Shown: positions 8,398 to 16,838 of the stretch, one piece after another | Numbering within the stretch: position 1 is the stretch's first letter | Layout of the letters: every line of letters begins with the position of its first letter | Position numbers and translations under genes: made by a program | Assembly (NCBI RefSeq): GCF_003386205.1 | Contig: NZ_QRDY01000020.1 | Location: forward strand, 35,944-99,943 | Direction of reading: 5' to 3' | DNA length: 64,000 nt | Source of the DNA: Cohnella lupini | GTDB lineage: Bacteria > Bacillota > Bacilli > Paenibacillales > Paenibacillaceae | The notes under the pieces: generated by a model | The model's database searches: none | Told to the model about the DNA's origin: nothing | The model's input: the letters and a program-made list of their open reading frames with translations, nothing else

Positions 8398-9366
8398 TTA
8401 GCCTCTCACATTCCGGTCGACCCATTCCTCGTCGTATACCGTGTCCAAATAACGATCTCCGCGATCGGGTAGAATAGCCGCGCATATAGAGCCTGCCGGA
8501 ATCTCGTCCTGCATGGCGCGAATCGCCGCAATAACCCCGCCCGAAGATGCTCCCGTCATAATCGCTTCGGATCTAACAAGATCTCTGCACCCATCGACGC
8601 AATCCCGCTCGGATACGTAAATGACTCTGTCTATCAACTCCGCGCGATTAATCGAAGGCGGGAGCGCCGCGCCTAATCCGGGAAATTGCCGGTGGCCTTT
8701 CGTGCCGCCGAAAATAACGCTGCCCTTAGCATCGACGGCAACGATCTTCGTGGGTAGTCCGCTTTCCTTCAATCTCTCCGCGCAGCCCCTTATCGTGCCG
8801 CACGAGCTGACTCCGCAAAATAAATAATCGATATGGGGAAGTACTTCGATGATCTCCGGCATCGTCGTATGGTAATGCGAAGAGTAGTTGTTCGGGTTGC
8901 CGTATTGGTTGGTCCAGTAACAGTTTCCGATTTCCTTCTGAAGCTGTTTCACGCGCGAGATGCGAGCCGGCAAGTAATCGCCGCTAACCGGGTCGGGAGC
9001 CGTTATCATTTCGATCTCTCCGCCGAGCGAACGGATAAGCTTAAGGTGGGTTTCCGTCGTCCGGGGATCCACGATGCAGATGAACCTAAGGCCCAGGTAC
9101 CGGCAAATCTGCGCCAAGCTGACCGCCATATTGCCGGAACTGGATTCGACGACCGTCGTATCTTCGCGGATTTCCCCGGATCGGATAGCCTCCCGAATAA
9201 TGAAGAGGGCGGGACGATCTTTGGCGCTTCCGCCGGGATTCATCATTTCGAGCTTGCCGTATACCCGAAAAGGAGCATTCGGGAACAATCGCCGTAAAGG
9301 CACGAGCGGTGTTCGGCCAATCGTTCGGCATATGCCGTCCAACCTATCGATTTCCATCGCCGTCAT
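8398..9366 (-). CDS. sbnA: SbnA: N-(2-amino-2-carboxyethyl)-L-glutamate synthase
   Basis: 322-residue PLP-dependent enzyme of the cysteine synthase fold. SbnA joins O-phospho-L-serine and L-glutamate, the first step to L-2,3-diaminopropionate. Visible features: IGRTPLVPLRRL, the PLP lysine in NPGGSAKDRPA (about residue 49), the substrate loop VESSSGNMAVSLA, and the glycine-rich phosphate loop GVSSCGTIRG. The start overlaps the stop of the preceding ligase gene by four bases (ATGA), so the two should be translationally coupled, with sbnB just downstream. Together they form a minimal diaminopropionate module. Confidence 0.93.
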   Translation of the reverse strand: MTAMEIDRLDGICRTIGRTPLVPLRRLFPNAPFRVYGKLEMMNPGGSAKDRPALFIIREAIRSGEIREDTTVVESSSGNMAVSLAQICRYLGLRFICIVDPRTTETHLKLIRSLGGEIEMITAPDPVSGDYLPARISRVKQLQKEIGNCYWTNQYGNPNNYSSHYHTTMPEIIEVLPHIDYLFCGVSSCGTIRGCAERLKESGLPTKIVAVDAKGSVIFGGTKGHRQFPGLGAALPPSINRAELIDRVIYVSERDCVDGCRDLVRSEAIMTGASSGGVIAAIRAMQDEIPAGSICAAILPDRGDRYLDTVYDEEWVDRNVRG

Positions 9367-10598
9367 TCGCCCTCCCGATCGTAGAAAATTCTTTTGTGCT
9401 TCAGCACGGAGCCTTCGAAAATCACTTCGGAAGGGATAACCCTTAAGGCATCCAGCATTCCGCCGCGTATCATGATTCCGATCTCGGGAATACGCTCAAG
9501 CAGATCGCGCTCGATTCCCGAGTATATCTCGGGACTTTTATTCTCGCTGTCGATGAGTACCGTAAGCTTGTTGCCGCTAACCCGGATGCGCACTTTCGCT
9601 TCGCGGAGGTGACGATAGACGACGTCTTCGATGTCGTAGACGCTGATTTTTTCCCCGTGCTTGAGGTCCGGGCCGATCCGTCCGACGATTGCCTGAAAGC
9701 TTTGCGTCCATTGGCCGTCGACGAGAATCGGTCTCAAATCCCTCACGATGTCGTAGGTGACATACCGCAATGCGGGAAATAAATCGCGAACGTAAGAGCT
9801 CAACACGAGAACGGATTCCCCGTCGCTTAAAGGATCCATATCGGGAAACAAGGTTTCGGCGGATACGCCTTCGGCTTCGATGCCTTCGGCGAACAGATAT
9901 CTGCCATGATCATGAGAGTAATAAGCGATCGTGCCGATCTCGATCGAACCGTAGGTGTCCGTGATATCGGTTTCCGCCAGACGCAGCCGCTCCGACACGC
10001 TCCGTAGCCAGGCCGGAGAAGCGCTTTCTCCCACTAGGATGACTTGCCGAATGCCATAGGAAGCCGGGTCCTCCGCGGATGAGGATAATATGTGATCCAA
10101 GATGGACGGCATCGTGTATAGGACATGGGGGCGAAATTCCCGCAGTTTGTCGATGTGAAGCCCGATCGGCTGGCGAAAATCGATAGATTCGACCGACATT
10201 CCTATGCTTGTGAATATTTCAGGCGCAGTACTGGCGGCATGGCCGGTACCCATGTCCGACAAAGCGGTAACGACACCGGAATTCAGAAGAATTCGTCGGA
10301 AGATATCGGATTTAATTCTGATGTAGTTCAGTTCGTCTTCCTCGGAGTAGTAAATGGTTTTGCGGCGAAGAGAGCTGGTACCGGATGTACGGTAGAAGGT
10401 GGTATTGAGTTGAAGCTGGGGCTCGAAGGGCGGGTCGGGCTGGTAGTAATGTTGCTCTAACAGCTCGGACGTGAGGAGCGGAAGTTGGCTGAACGATCGT
10501 ATTTCAGTACTGTCCGAAACGTAATCGGCAATGAGTTGCCCGTACCAGGGAAAAATATCAAGAACCCGGGATACCTTGCGAAGCCGGAAATCGTCCAA
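9363..10598 (-). CDS. PaaK/CapK-like adenylate-forming enzyme
   Basis: About 411 residues; resembles phenylacetate-CoA ligase and CapK relatives. Adenylation motifs seen in order: FYRTSGTSSLRRKT (phosphate loop, about 70-83 from the TTG start), DTYGSIEIG (A5-like), YVTYDIVRDL (A7-like), VGRIGPDLKHGEKIS (A8-like) and GSVLKHKRIFYD with the likely catalytic lysine near the C-terminus. It should activate a carboxylate as AMP ester and pass it to CoA or to an amine. A longer frame begins with ATG at 10622 but lacks a ribosome site; GGAGGG sits correctly ahead of the TTG at 10598. First gene of the operon with sbnA and sbnB, so its product is probably condensed with diaminopropionate, but the acid is unknown. 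Confidence 0.8.
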   Translation of the reverse strand: MDDFRLRKVSRVLDIFPWYGQLIADYVSDSTEIRSFSQLPLLTSELLEQHYYQPDPPFEPQLQLNTTFYRTSGTSSLRRKTIYYSEEDELNYIRIKSDIFRRILLNSGVVTALSDMGTGHAASTAPEIFTSIGMSVESIDFRQPIGLHIDKLREFRPHVLYTMPSILDHILSSSAEDPASYGIRQVILVGESASPAWLRSVSERLRLAETDITDTYGSIEIGTIAYYSHDHGRYLFAEGIEAEGVSAETLFPDMDPLSDGESVLVLSSYVRDLFPALRYVTYDIVRDLRPILVDGQWTQSFQAIVGRIGPDLKHGEKISVYDIEDVVYRHLREAKVRIRVSGNKLTVLIDSENKSPEIYSGIERDLLERIPEIGIMIRGGMLDALRVIPSEVIFEGSVLKHKRIFYDREGE

Positions 10599-10764
10599 TA
10601 TCGTTCCCTCCGATGCGGCCATGGGATGTTATCTCATGATATGTGAGGGGAGCCGGCATGTTCTTGTTTTGGCCGTAGGCGGCAGCCCCTTCCTTCGTTC
10701 GGACATTTCCATACAGTATGTTAGGAGAGAATGTCTACTCGATAATAGGGAGCTGGTCATACGA

Positions 10765-11550
10765 GTGAATAAGCAGACCGCGATACACAACAAGTGGATT
10801 AAGACCCGAATTATGAATAGATCAGCCTCCCTTGCCGCCCATATTCCCACGACTTGGCTTTTATCGGAAGAGGCCATGAAACGAATGCTGGATAGTCGCG
10901 GCATGGTCTACGTGAAGCCGGTAACGGGTTCGCTGGGCATCGGCGTCATGAAGATCGAGAAGCTGCGGGGGAGTTGGCTTGTGCAGGATGGCCGAACTCG
11001 CAGTTTCTATTCCTCTTATAAGGCGTTGTATAAGTGGCTCCGCAAAAGGATAAACGGTAAGCCTTATATGGTGCAAAGAGGGATTCGCATGCTTAAGGAT
11101 CAGGGTCGACCGATCGATTTTCGGGTTATGATTCAAAAAGGGCGCAAGAACGGTTGGAAGGTGACGGGGGTGGCCGCAAGGGTCGCTCATCCGCGCTTGG
11201 CCGTAACGAACGGAAGCCAAGGCGGGAGCATCCATGGTGCTCGATCGATACTAAAGCGCACGGCAGGCTCCGATAACGCATCCCGACTGTTAAAGAAATT
11301 TAATTATTTGGCGCATTTGACGGCGCGGGAGCTTGGCAACGTGTATCCGCGAATGCAAGAGCTTGGCTTAGACATTGCCGTCGACGATAATCATAGGTCA
11401 TGGATTCTGGAAGTGAACACGAAGCCCGATCCTTGTCCGTTCACCAAATTGGACGACACCTCTATGCTACGGGAGATCGTGCGATATGCTCGAGGCTACG
11501 GCAAAACCTACGAGTTGAAGTGCATGAAAGCGAGAAAGGGAGGCGGATAG
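10765..11550 (+). CDS. YheC/YheD family ATP-grasp protein
   Basis: About 261 residues from the GTG at 10765. Recognised from NKWIKTRIMNRSASLAAHIP, VYVKPVTGSLGIGVMKI (nucleotide-binding lysine), RPIDFRVMIQK and ILEVNTKPDP near the C-terminus, the ATP-grasp metal-binding ENxxP-like site. Such proteins form carboxylate-amine bonds; YheC and YheD of Bacillus are spore-coat associated but biochemically unassigned. The open frame continues upstream to 10531, which would overlap the divergent ligase gene; AGGGAG 12 bases before the GTG makes the shorter form more likely. Its position facing the diaminopropionate operon raises the possibility that it works on the same product, but YheC/D genes are scattered and numerous in this group. 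Confidence 0.82.
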   Translation: MNKQTAIHNKWIKTRIMNRSASLAAHIPTTWLLSEEAMKRMLDSRGMVYVKPVTGSLGIGVMKIEKLRGSWLVQDGRTRSFYSSYKALYKWLRKRINGKPYMVQRGIRMLKDQGRPIDFRVMIQKGRKNGWKVTGVAARVAHPRLAVTNGSQGGSIHGARSILKRTAGSDNASRLLKKFNYLAHLTARELGNVYPRMQELGLDIAVDDNHRSWILEVNTKPDPCPFTKLDDTSMLREIVRYARGYGKTYELKCMKARKGGG

Positions 11551-11582
11551 TCGGCTTCTATTAGCTAAGGAAACGGCGATAA

Positions 11583-11617
11583 GGAGCCCTTTTTTCCCGG
11601 ATTGGGGCTCCGGATTT
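11583..11617 (+). terminator. Probable terminator after ATP-grasp gene
   Basis: GGAGCCC (11583-11589) pairs with GGGCTCC (11605-11611); the following bases GGATTTT give only a weak T-run. Confidence 0.55.
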
Positions 11618-11702
11618 TCCAATTCCGAGAAACCATGCGCATGATATTCCGTATTAAGGAGGGGAAATGAACTTAGGATATGAATACGAGGAGGAAAATG
11701 AA

Positions 11703-12050
11703 ATGAATTGTCCTGTTTGCGAAGGCTCTCGCATGAGAGAAGTGGAGAAAAACGGCATACTCATCGACGTTTGCCCTGTCTGCAAAGGGGTGTGGCTAGA
11801 CAGAGGAGAACTGGACAAGCTGATGGTAGACGTTCGCGAAGTCAAGCAAGATTATAACGAATGGTATTACGGCGATAACGATAGTCCGCGACAGGATGCT
11901 CCTAGGCAACCGCAACAGCCTTACAATCCGCCGCAACAGCAGCAATATCAATCTCAACATGGCCATTCCCAGCACGGTCATTCCCAATATCCTCCGTATA
12001 AGAAAAAGAAAAAGAGCGTCATGGACGTTTTCGGAGATTTGTTCGATTAA
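11703..12050 (+). CDS. TFIIB-type zinc ribbon protein
   Basis: 115-residue protein opening with CPVCEGSRMREV and VCPVCKGVWLDRGELDKL, the four-cysteine zf-TFIIB ribbon with its GVWLDRGEL tail. It is followed by a Pro/Gln/His-rich low-complexity linker (QPQQPYNPPQQQQ, QHGHSQHGHSQ) and a lysine-rich end KKKKKSVMDVFGDLFD. Function of the family in bacteria is unknown. Two starts are possible: ATG at 11667 behind AAGGAGGGG with very short spacing, and ATG at 11703 behind GAGGAGG with ideal spacing; the second puts the ribbon at the N-terminus as in relatives. Confidence 0.82.
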   Translation: MNCPVCEGSRMREVEKNGILIDVCPVCKGVWLDRGELDKLMVDVREVKQDYNEWYYGDNDSPRQDAPRQPQQPYNPPQQQQYQSQHGHSQHGHSQYPPYKKKKKSVMDVFGDLFD

Positions 12051-12075
12051 GCTCGTTAATACGACAACCGTTCGA

Positions 12076-12106
12076 CCGTTCGGCTTCTAGCCGGACGGTT
12101 TTTTTA
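12076..12106 (+). terminator. Intrinsic terminator after zinc ribbon gene
   Basis: CCGTTCGGC / GCCGGACGG stem with a TTCTA loop and a run of seven T. Confidence 0.85.
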
Positions 12107-12109
12107 ATT

Positions 12110-12580
12110 TACATATCAGACTTTCATGCCGCTTACCGTCCCAAATCTGGCGAGACCTTTTAACTGCTGTGATCAGAAGAATGGAGGTAAAGATTAGAGG
12201 TGGAGGTGGGGTGTGAGTCACCCTTATCAAATACGATGGTTTTCATTGTATTTTTGAAGCTCGTTCAAAAATTAATCTGGATAAAGATATTTTTTATTCC
12301 TATTGGGCTCCGTTTGATCTATTCCTTTCATAAATTCGATCAATAGTGATGTTCTTCATCCTACTTTGATTGCAACAGCGCTCAAAAGCTCCAATAACGA
12401 TGATTACCATTCTACTTTCTTTGATCTCAACTTGATAGCTGACTCACTTTTAATCAAGACTTACAGCAGAACATGCATTAATCTCGAAGTTAAGGACGGT
12501 GAAGCCGTTTTTTCTTATGTTGGCTTCGTTCATTAAAGCGACCTAAATTCAATTTAAACGGGAAAATCCTGCTCTTTTTC
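12110..12580. other. AT-rich intergenic stretch without a supported gene
   Basis: About 470 bases that are visibly poorer in G and C than the flanks. No reading frame with a convincing start or family match is seen on either strand, and no strong hairpin except a weak pairing near 12496-12512. Possibly decayed DNA or a long upstream region of the iron importer. Confidence 0.5.
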
Positions 12581-12581
12581 A

Positions 12582-12640
12582 TTGACATCGATAATGAGAA
12601 CCATTATCATTCAATCGTAGAGTAATTGAGAATCATTTTC
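12582..12640 (+). promoter_or_regulatory. Promoter with overlapping Fur box, iron importer operon
   Basis: TTGACA at 12582-12587, 17 bases, then TATCAT at 12605-12610. GATAATGAGAACCATTATC at 12590-12608 matches the 19-bp Fur consensus at 17 positions and covers the spacer and -10. A second partial box, GTAATTGAGAATCATTTTC at about 12622-12640 (about 14 of 19), follows. Iron-loaded Fur bound here would block RNA polymerase. Confidence 0.88.
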
Positions 12641-12661
12641 AGCGAAGGATGGGATGCGACG

Positions 12662-13528
12662 ATGTCACGCTTAAGCACAAATCAGTTATGTCTTGCATAC
12701 GGCAGTCGGCAAATTGTGCTGGAACTGAATTTGCATGTGCCTGACGGCCTGATAACCGCGCTGGTCGGCGCTAACGGATCAGGCAAATCGACTATTCTGA
12801 AGTCCATGGCCCGTATCCTTAACCCTGTTCAGGGCGGAGTATATTTAGACGGCAAGCTTATTCACCGTCAACCGACGAAGGAAGTAGCCAAGCAACTGGC
12901 TATTTTGCCGCAAAATCCTACCTCTCCGGAAGGCTTGACGGTTCGCGAGTTAGTTTCGTTCGGGCGATATCCCCACCAGAAGGGCTTCGGCAATCTCTCC
13001 TCGGAAGACAACCGCATGATCGAATGGGCATTGCAGGCAACGGGAATGACGATGTTCAGCGGCAGGCCGGTCGACCAACTGTCGGGCGGTCAGCGTCAAC
13101 GGGCATGGATCGCCATGGCTTTGGCGCAAGGAACCGAAGTGCTGCTGCTCGACGAGCCCACGACGTTCTTGGACATGGCTCACCAGATGGAAGTCATGAC
13201 CTTGTTGGAGAAGTTGAACAGGGAACAGAAGCGCACGATCATCATGGTCGTTCACGACTTGAACCACGCCTCCCGATACGCTCATCATCTCGTGGCATTG
13301 AAGGACGGAACGGTTCTGTACGAAGGACAACCGGAGGTCGTTATGACATCCCGGATGCTGCGCGAGGTGTTCAACATCGACGCGGACGTTATTCCGGATC
13401 CGCGCACGGGTGCTCCTCTATGCCTGCCTTACGGGTTAGCTGAGGAAGAAGGCGCGACTCAAGACGCCATCATCGGCGGTTCATCGCTTTCCGAAGAACG
13501 CGAGGATAGAGTTCAAGCATTGGCATAA
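12662..13528 (+). CDS. Iron-siderophore ABC importer, ATP-binding protein
   Basis: 288-residue ATPase of the FecE/FhuC/YusV type that drives siderophore uptake. Walker A GANGSGKS near residue 39, Q-loop ILPQNP, signature LSGGQRQRAWIAMALAQ, Walker B VLLLDEPTTFLD and switch VVHDLNHA are all present. It is the first gene behind the Fur-controlled promoter; the lipoprotein and permease follow. ATG at 12662 is preferred over the frame opening at 12626, with GAAGGATGGG upstream. The last ~25 residues (GGSSLSEEREDRVQ) are a short non-conserved tail. Confidence 0.93.
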   Translation: MSRLSTNQLCLAYGSRQIVLELNLHVPDGLITALVGANGSGKSTILKSMARILNPVQGGVYLDGKLIHRQPTKEVAKQLAILPQNPTSPEGLTVRELVSFGRYPHQKGFGNLSSEDNRMIEWALQATGMTMFSGRPVDQLSGGQRQRAWIAMALAQGTEVLLLDEPTTFLDMAHQMEVMTLLEKLNREQKRTIIMVVHDLNHASRYAHHLVALKDGTVLYEGQPEVVMTSRMLREVFNIDADVIPDPRTGAPLCLPYGLAEEEGATQDAIIGGSSLSEEREDRVQALA

Positions 13529-13588
13529 GTTTTAAGCGGTTCATACTTAATTTTCTAAAAAAACCACTAATCTAGGGGGCTATTTGCT

Positions 13589-14626
13589 GTGCGCGCATTC
13601 AATAATTCGAGAAATTCAATGGTTATGATCATCCTTGCATTCGTCCTTGTCCTTACGGCTTGCGGCAATAAAGAATACAACGAAGCAGGTGCTACGGGAA
13701 CGTCTTCTCCAGCGGCGTCCGAGCCTGCAGTATCCGAATCCGCCGCTTCCAATGAAACCCGCACGTTCAAACACGTGATGGGAGAAACGAAGATCACCGG
13801 AATTCCGCAACGCGTCGTCGTATTGGAATGGACGCATGCGGAGGACGTCCTGGCGCTTGGCGTTCAGCCGGTCGGCATCGCGGATATCGAGAACATGAAC
13901 AAATGGGTAAGGTTGCCCGTTAAGATCGACGCATCCGCGACGGACCTCGGAGATCGCTCGACGCCGAACATGGAGTTGCTGGCATCGCTTAAACCGGACC
14001 TGATCATCGGAACGAAATTCAACCTCGAGAAATCCTACGATACGTTCAGCAAAATCGCTCCTACCCTCGTATACGACGCTTATCCGCCTGAAGGCCAAGG
14101 CGATCAGTACGAAGAAATGTTGAATACCTTCAACCAAATCGCCGACGTTCTAGGTAAAAAACCGGAAGCCGAAGCAGTCCTTGCCAACCTAGATAAAGCA
14201 TACGAAGCCGCTAAAGCGAAAGTCGTGGCCTCGGGCAAAGACAAGATCCCGTTCGTCTTGGCTATGGCATATAGCAATCAGAACGCGGTAACGTTCCGGT
14301 TGTCGACCGACAACTCCATGGCGGTGAAAATTCTTGAGCATATAGGTCTAACTAACGCGTACAAAGCTCCGCAATTCGAAATATACGGATTCACGACGGC
14401 CGACGTAGAAGCGTTGCCTACGCTGCAAGACGCCAACTTCCTTCATATGATTCAAGAAAGCGACAACGTGATCGAGAATCAATTGAAAGACAATGCGGTA
14501 TGGAAAGGGCTTAACTTCGTCAAGGAAAACCGCATCTTTGCTCTAGGCGGAGATATGTGGCCATACGGCGGCCCATTATCCGCGCAAATCATGGCCGAGA
14601 CTACGGCAGACCTGCTTAGCAAGTGA
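13589..14626 (+). CDS. Siderophore-binding lipoprotein (FecB-type)
   Basis: 345-residue extracellular lipoprotein that captures ferric siderophore for the importer. GTG start behind a GGGGG stretch; signal peptide ends in the lipobox LTAC (Cys at about 28), followed by a Ser/Ala-rich linker. The mature part shows the periplasmic-binding-protein class III pattern: RVVVLEWTHAEDVLALGVQPVGIAD, LGDRSTPNMELLASLKPDLIIG, and the helical backbone linker. Overlaps the permease start by GTGA. Ligand class (hydroxamate, catecholate or carboxylate) cannot be read from sequence. Confidence 0.92.
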   Translation: MRAFNNSRNSMVMIILAFVLVLTACGNKEYNEAGATGTSSPAASEPAVSESAASNETRTFKHVMGETKITGIPQRVVVLEWTHAEDVLALGVQPVGIADIENMNKWVRLPVKIDASATDLGDRSTPNMELLASLKPDLIIGTKFNLEKSYDTFSKIAPTLVYDAYPPEGQGDQYEEMLNTFNQIADVLGKKPEAEAVLANLDKAYEAAKAKVVASGKDKIPFVLAMAYSNQNAVTFRLSTDNSMAVKILEHIGLTNAYKAPQFEIYGFTTADVEALPTLQDANFLHMIQESDNVIENQLKDNAVWKGLNFVKENRIFALGGDMWPYGGPLSAQIMAETTADLLSK

Positions 14627-16731
14627 GTCTCGCCAATAAACGGATAGCACCTGCTACAGCTTCCGTGCCCGACATCCATCCAGCCCAACCCGCTAGCGTA
14701 GGGATGGGCTGGGTGCCGTTATGGGTGCTGCTCGGAGGGCTGGGTGCCTTGCTGATTCTTACATTCGTCAGCTTGACGCAAGGATTGGCTGATATTTCCG
14801 TCCGTACCGTCATTCAGGCGATCGTCTCCCCTCAAGACACGATCGACCATAATATGATTCGCGGAATCCGATTGCCGAGAACGGTTATGGGGTTATTGTC
14901 CGGAGCGGCATTGGCCGTCGCGGGAGCGTTAATGCAAACGGTCACCAGAAATCCGCTCGCTTCCGAGACGACGCTAGGCGTGAATGCCGGCGCCTACTTG
15001 GTCGTCGTTGCTGGATCGATCTTCATGCCGACCGTCCTCCATCAATATTCGCTACCTTTCGCGGTTGCGGGCGGAGCGTTGGCGGCTGCTGCCGTATATG
15101 CTCTTGGAGGCGGAAGGAGAGGGACCCCGATTCGGATCGCGTTATCCGGCATGATCATTACATTAGTGCTCTCTTCGTTTACGAGCGCGTTGATCTTGTT
15201 AAACCAAGAATCGGTTAAAGGCGTTTTCCTGTGGGGAACGGGCTCGCTAACTCAGAATAACTGGGATGGCGTGCAATTCTCTTGGCCTTGGATTGTCGGA
15301 GGCATTGGCGCGGTTTGCTTGGCGGTTCGCCATCTGGACGTGCTTATGTTAAGCGAAGAAACAGCTCGTTCGTTAGGGCAGAAGGTTGCAGGGACGCGGA
15401 TAATCGCCATGGCGGTAGCCATTCTGATCGCTTGCGTGAGCGTGAGCGTCGTTGGTCCGATCGGATTCATTGGATTGATAGCTCCGCATGTCGTACGCAT
15501 GTCGGGGATGACCAAGCATGCTTGGTTGATCCCGGTGAGCGCGCTGTGGGGAGCGGCCATCTTGGTCGGAGCGGATACGATTGCCCGGGTGTTCGTGGAT
15601 GCCTACGGCGAGCTTCCCGCGGGAGCGATTACCGCGATGATCGGAGCTCCGTGGTTAATCTGGCTTGCGCTTAGAATATCGCGCAAGGTTCAAGCGAACG
15701 CAAGCATCGGGGGATCCTCCATGAGCGTCGGCAGCTTACAGGAAAGGATTCCCTATCCGGTGCTTGTCTCCGCTTTAAGCATACTATTAGTCGCAATATG
15801 GATTCTAAGCTTGACTAGCGGAACGTTGCATATCCCTTTATCGGAAGTGCTTGCCGTATTATCCGGAAACGGCGACGAGATGTTCCGGCAGATTTTGCTG
15901 GATTTCCGCCTGCCGCGCCTTCTCGTAGCCGGCTTAGCCGGCATGGCTCTCGCCGCGAGCGGGAGCCTGCTGCAGAGCGCCGTTCGTAACCCGCTTGGCG
16001 ATCCGCAGGTCGTCGGCGTAACGGGAGGGGCCGGTGTCGGCGTATTGCTGCTTATGGTCGCTATCCCCCAAATCTCCATAGGGTGGCTGCCCGTGGCGGC
16101 GGTCCTTGGAGGGCTGCTGGCGGCGGCTATCGTCTATTCCGTTTCCTGGAGCAGAGGTCTTAATCCGACGATGTTAACTCTAGTCGGTATCGCGGTATCC
16201 GCCGCCGGAGCGGCGATCATTAATCTTCTGGTTATTCAATCGGAGATGGAAGTGGCGCCCGCGCTGGCTTGGATGGCGGGAAGCACGTACGGCCGGGCTT
16301 GGCCGGAGGTGTGGCAGATGGTCCCGACCGTGCTAGTCCTCCTGCCGATCGGCTGGTGGCTAGGGCGTAAAGTCGACCTGCTGACCTTCAGCGACGAGAG
16401 CTCGACGGGCCTCGGCTTAAAGGTGCGACGCGTAAGGCTGTACGTGGCGATCGTCGCCGTATTATTGGCTACGATGTCGGCGGCCAACGTAGGCGCCGTC
16501 GGTTTCATCGGACTGCTTGCCCCTCACGCGGCCAGAATGCTGGTAGGCTCCCAACATCGCCGCTCGTTCGTGATTTCGGTACTGCTCGGAGGAGTATTGC
16601 TGGCTTCCGCGGATTGGATCGGCAGAATCGTCATCATGCCGAGAGACTTGCCGTCCGGAATCGTGACGGCATTGATCGGCGCGCCATATTTGGCGTTCCT
16701 GATGTTCAAATCCAGTCGAAAAGGGATTTGA
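14623..16731 (+). CDS. Fused double FecCD permease of the siderophore importer
   Basis: 702-residue membrane protein containing two complete FecCD permeases in tandem. First half (about 25-350): RGIRLPRTVMGLLSGAALAV, NPLASETTLGVNAG, GPIGFIGLIAPHVVRM. Second half (about 375-702): LLDFRLPRLLVAGLAGMALA, NPLGDPQVVGVTGGAG, GAVGFIGLLAPHAARM. Each half should supply about ten helices and one coupling site for the ATPase. Firmicutes usually encode these as two genes; the arrangement resembles enterobacterial FhuB. GTG start overlaps the lipoprotein stop, so translation is coupled. No obvious terminator follows. Confidence 0.94.
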   Translation: MSLANKRIAPATASVPDIHPAQPASVGMGWVPLWVLLGGLGALLILTFVSLTQGLADISVRTVIQAIVSPQDTIDHNMIRGIRLPRTVMGLLSGAALAVAGALMQTVTRNPLASETTLGVNAGAYLVVVAGSIFMPTVLHQYSLPFAVAGGALAAAAVYALGGGRRGTPIRIALSGMIITLVLSSFTSALILLNQESVKGVFLWGTGSLTQNNWDGVQFSWPWIVGGIGAVCLAVRHLDVLMLSEETARSLGQKVAGTRIIAMAVAILIACVSVSVVGPIGFIGLIAPHVVRMSGMTKHAWLIPVSALWGAAILVGADTIARVFVDAYGELPAGAITAMIGAPWLIWLALRISRKVQANASIGGSSMSVGSLQERIPYPVLVSALSILLVAIWILSLTSGTLHIPLSEVLAVLSGNGDEMFRQILLDFRLPRLLVAGLAGMALAASGSLLQSAVRNPLGDPQVVGVTGGAGVGVLLLMVAIPQISIGWLPVAAVLGGLLAAAIVYSVSWSRGLNPTMLTLVGIAVSAAGAAIINLLVIQSEMEVAPALAWMAGSTYGRAWPEVWQMVPTVLVLLPIGWWLGRKVDLLTFSDESSTGLGLKVRRVRLYVAIVAVLLATMSAANVGAVGFIGLLAPHAARMLVGSQHRRSFVISVLLGGVLLASADWIGRIVIMPRDLPSGIVTALIGAPYLAFLMFKSSRKGI

Positions 16732-16838
16732 TCGAGGCCCGTCTGTGAGTTACCCTAATAAAAGTTGTGACATGTACAGTTCACGCCCTTCTCCGACATT
16801 TGATAAAATGTAGAAAACGGAGGAGGGTGTTTTTTCTC

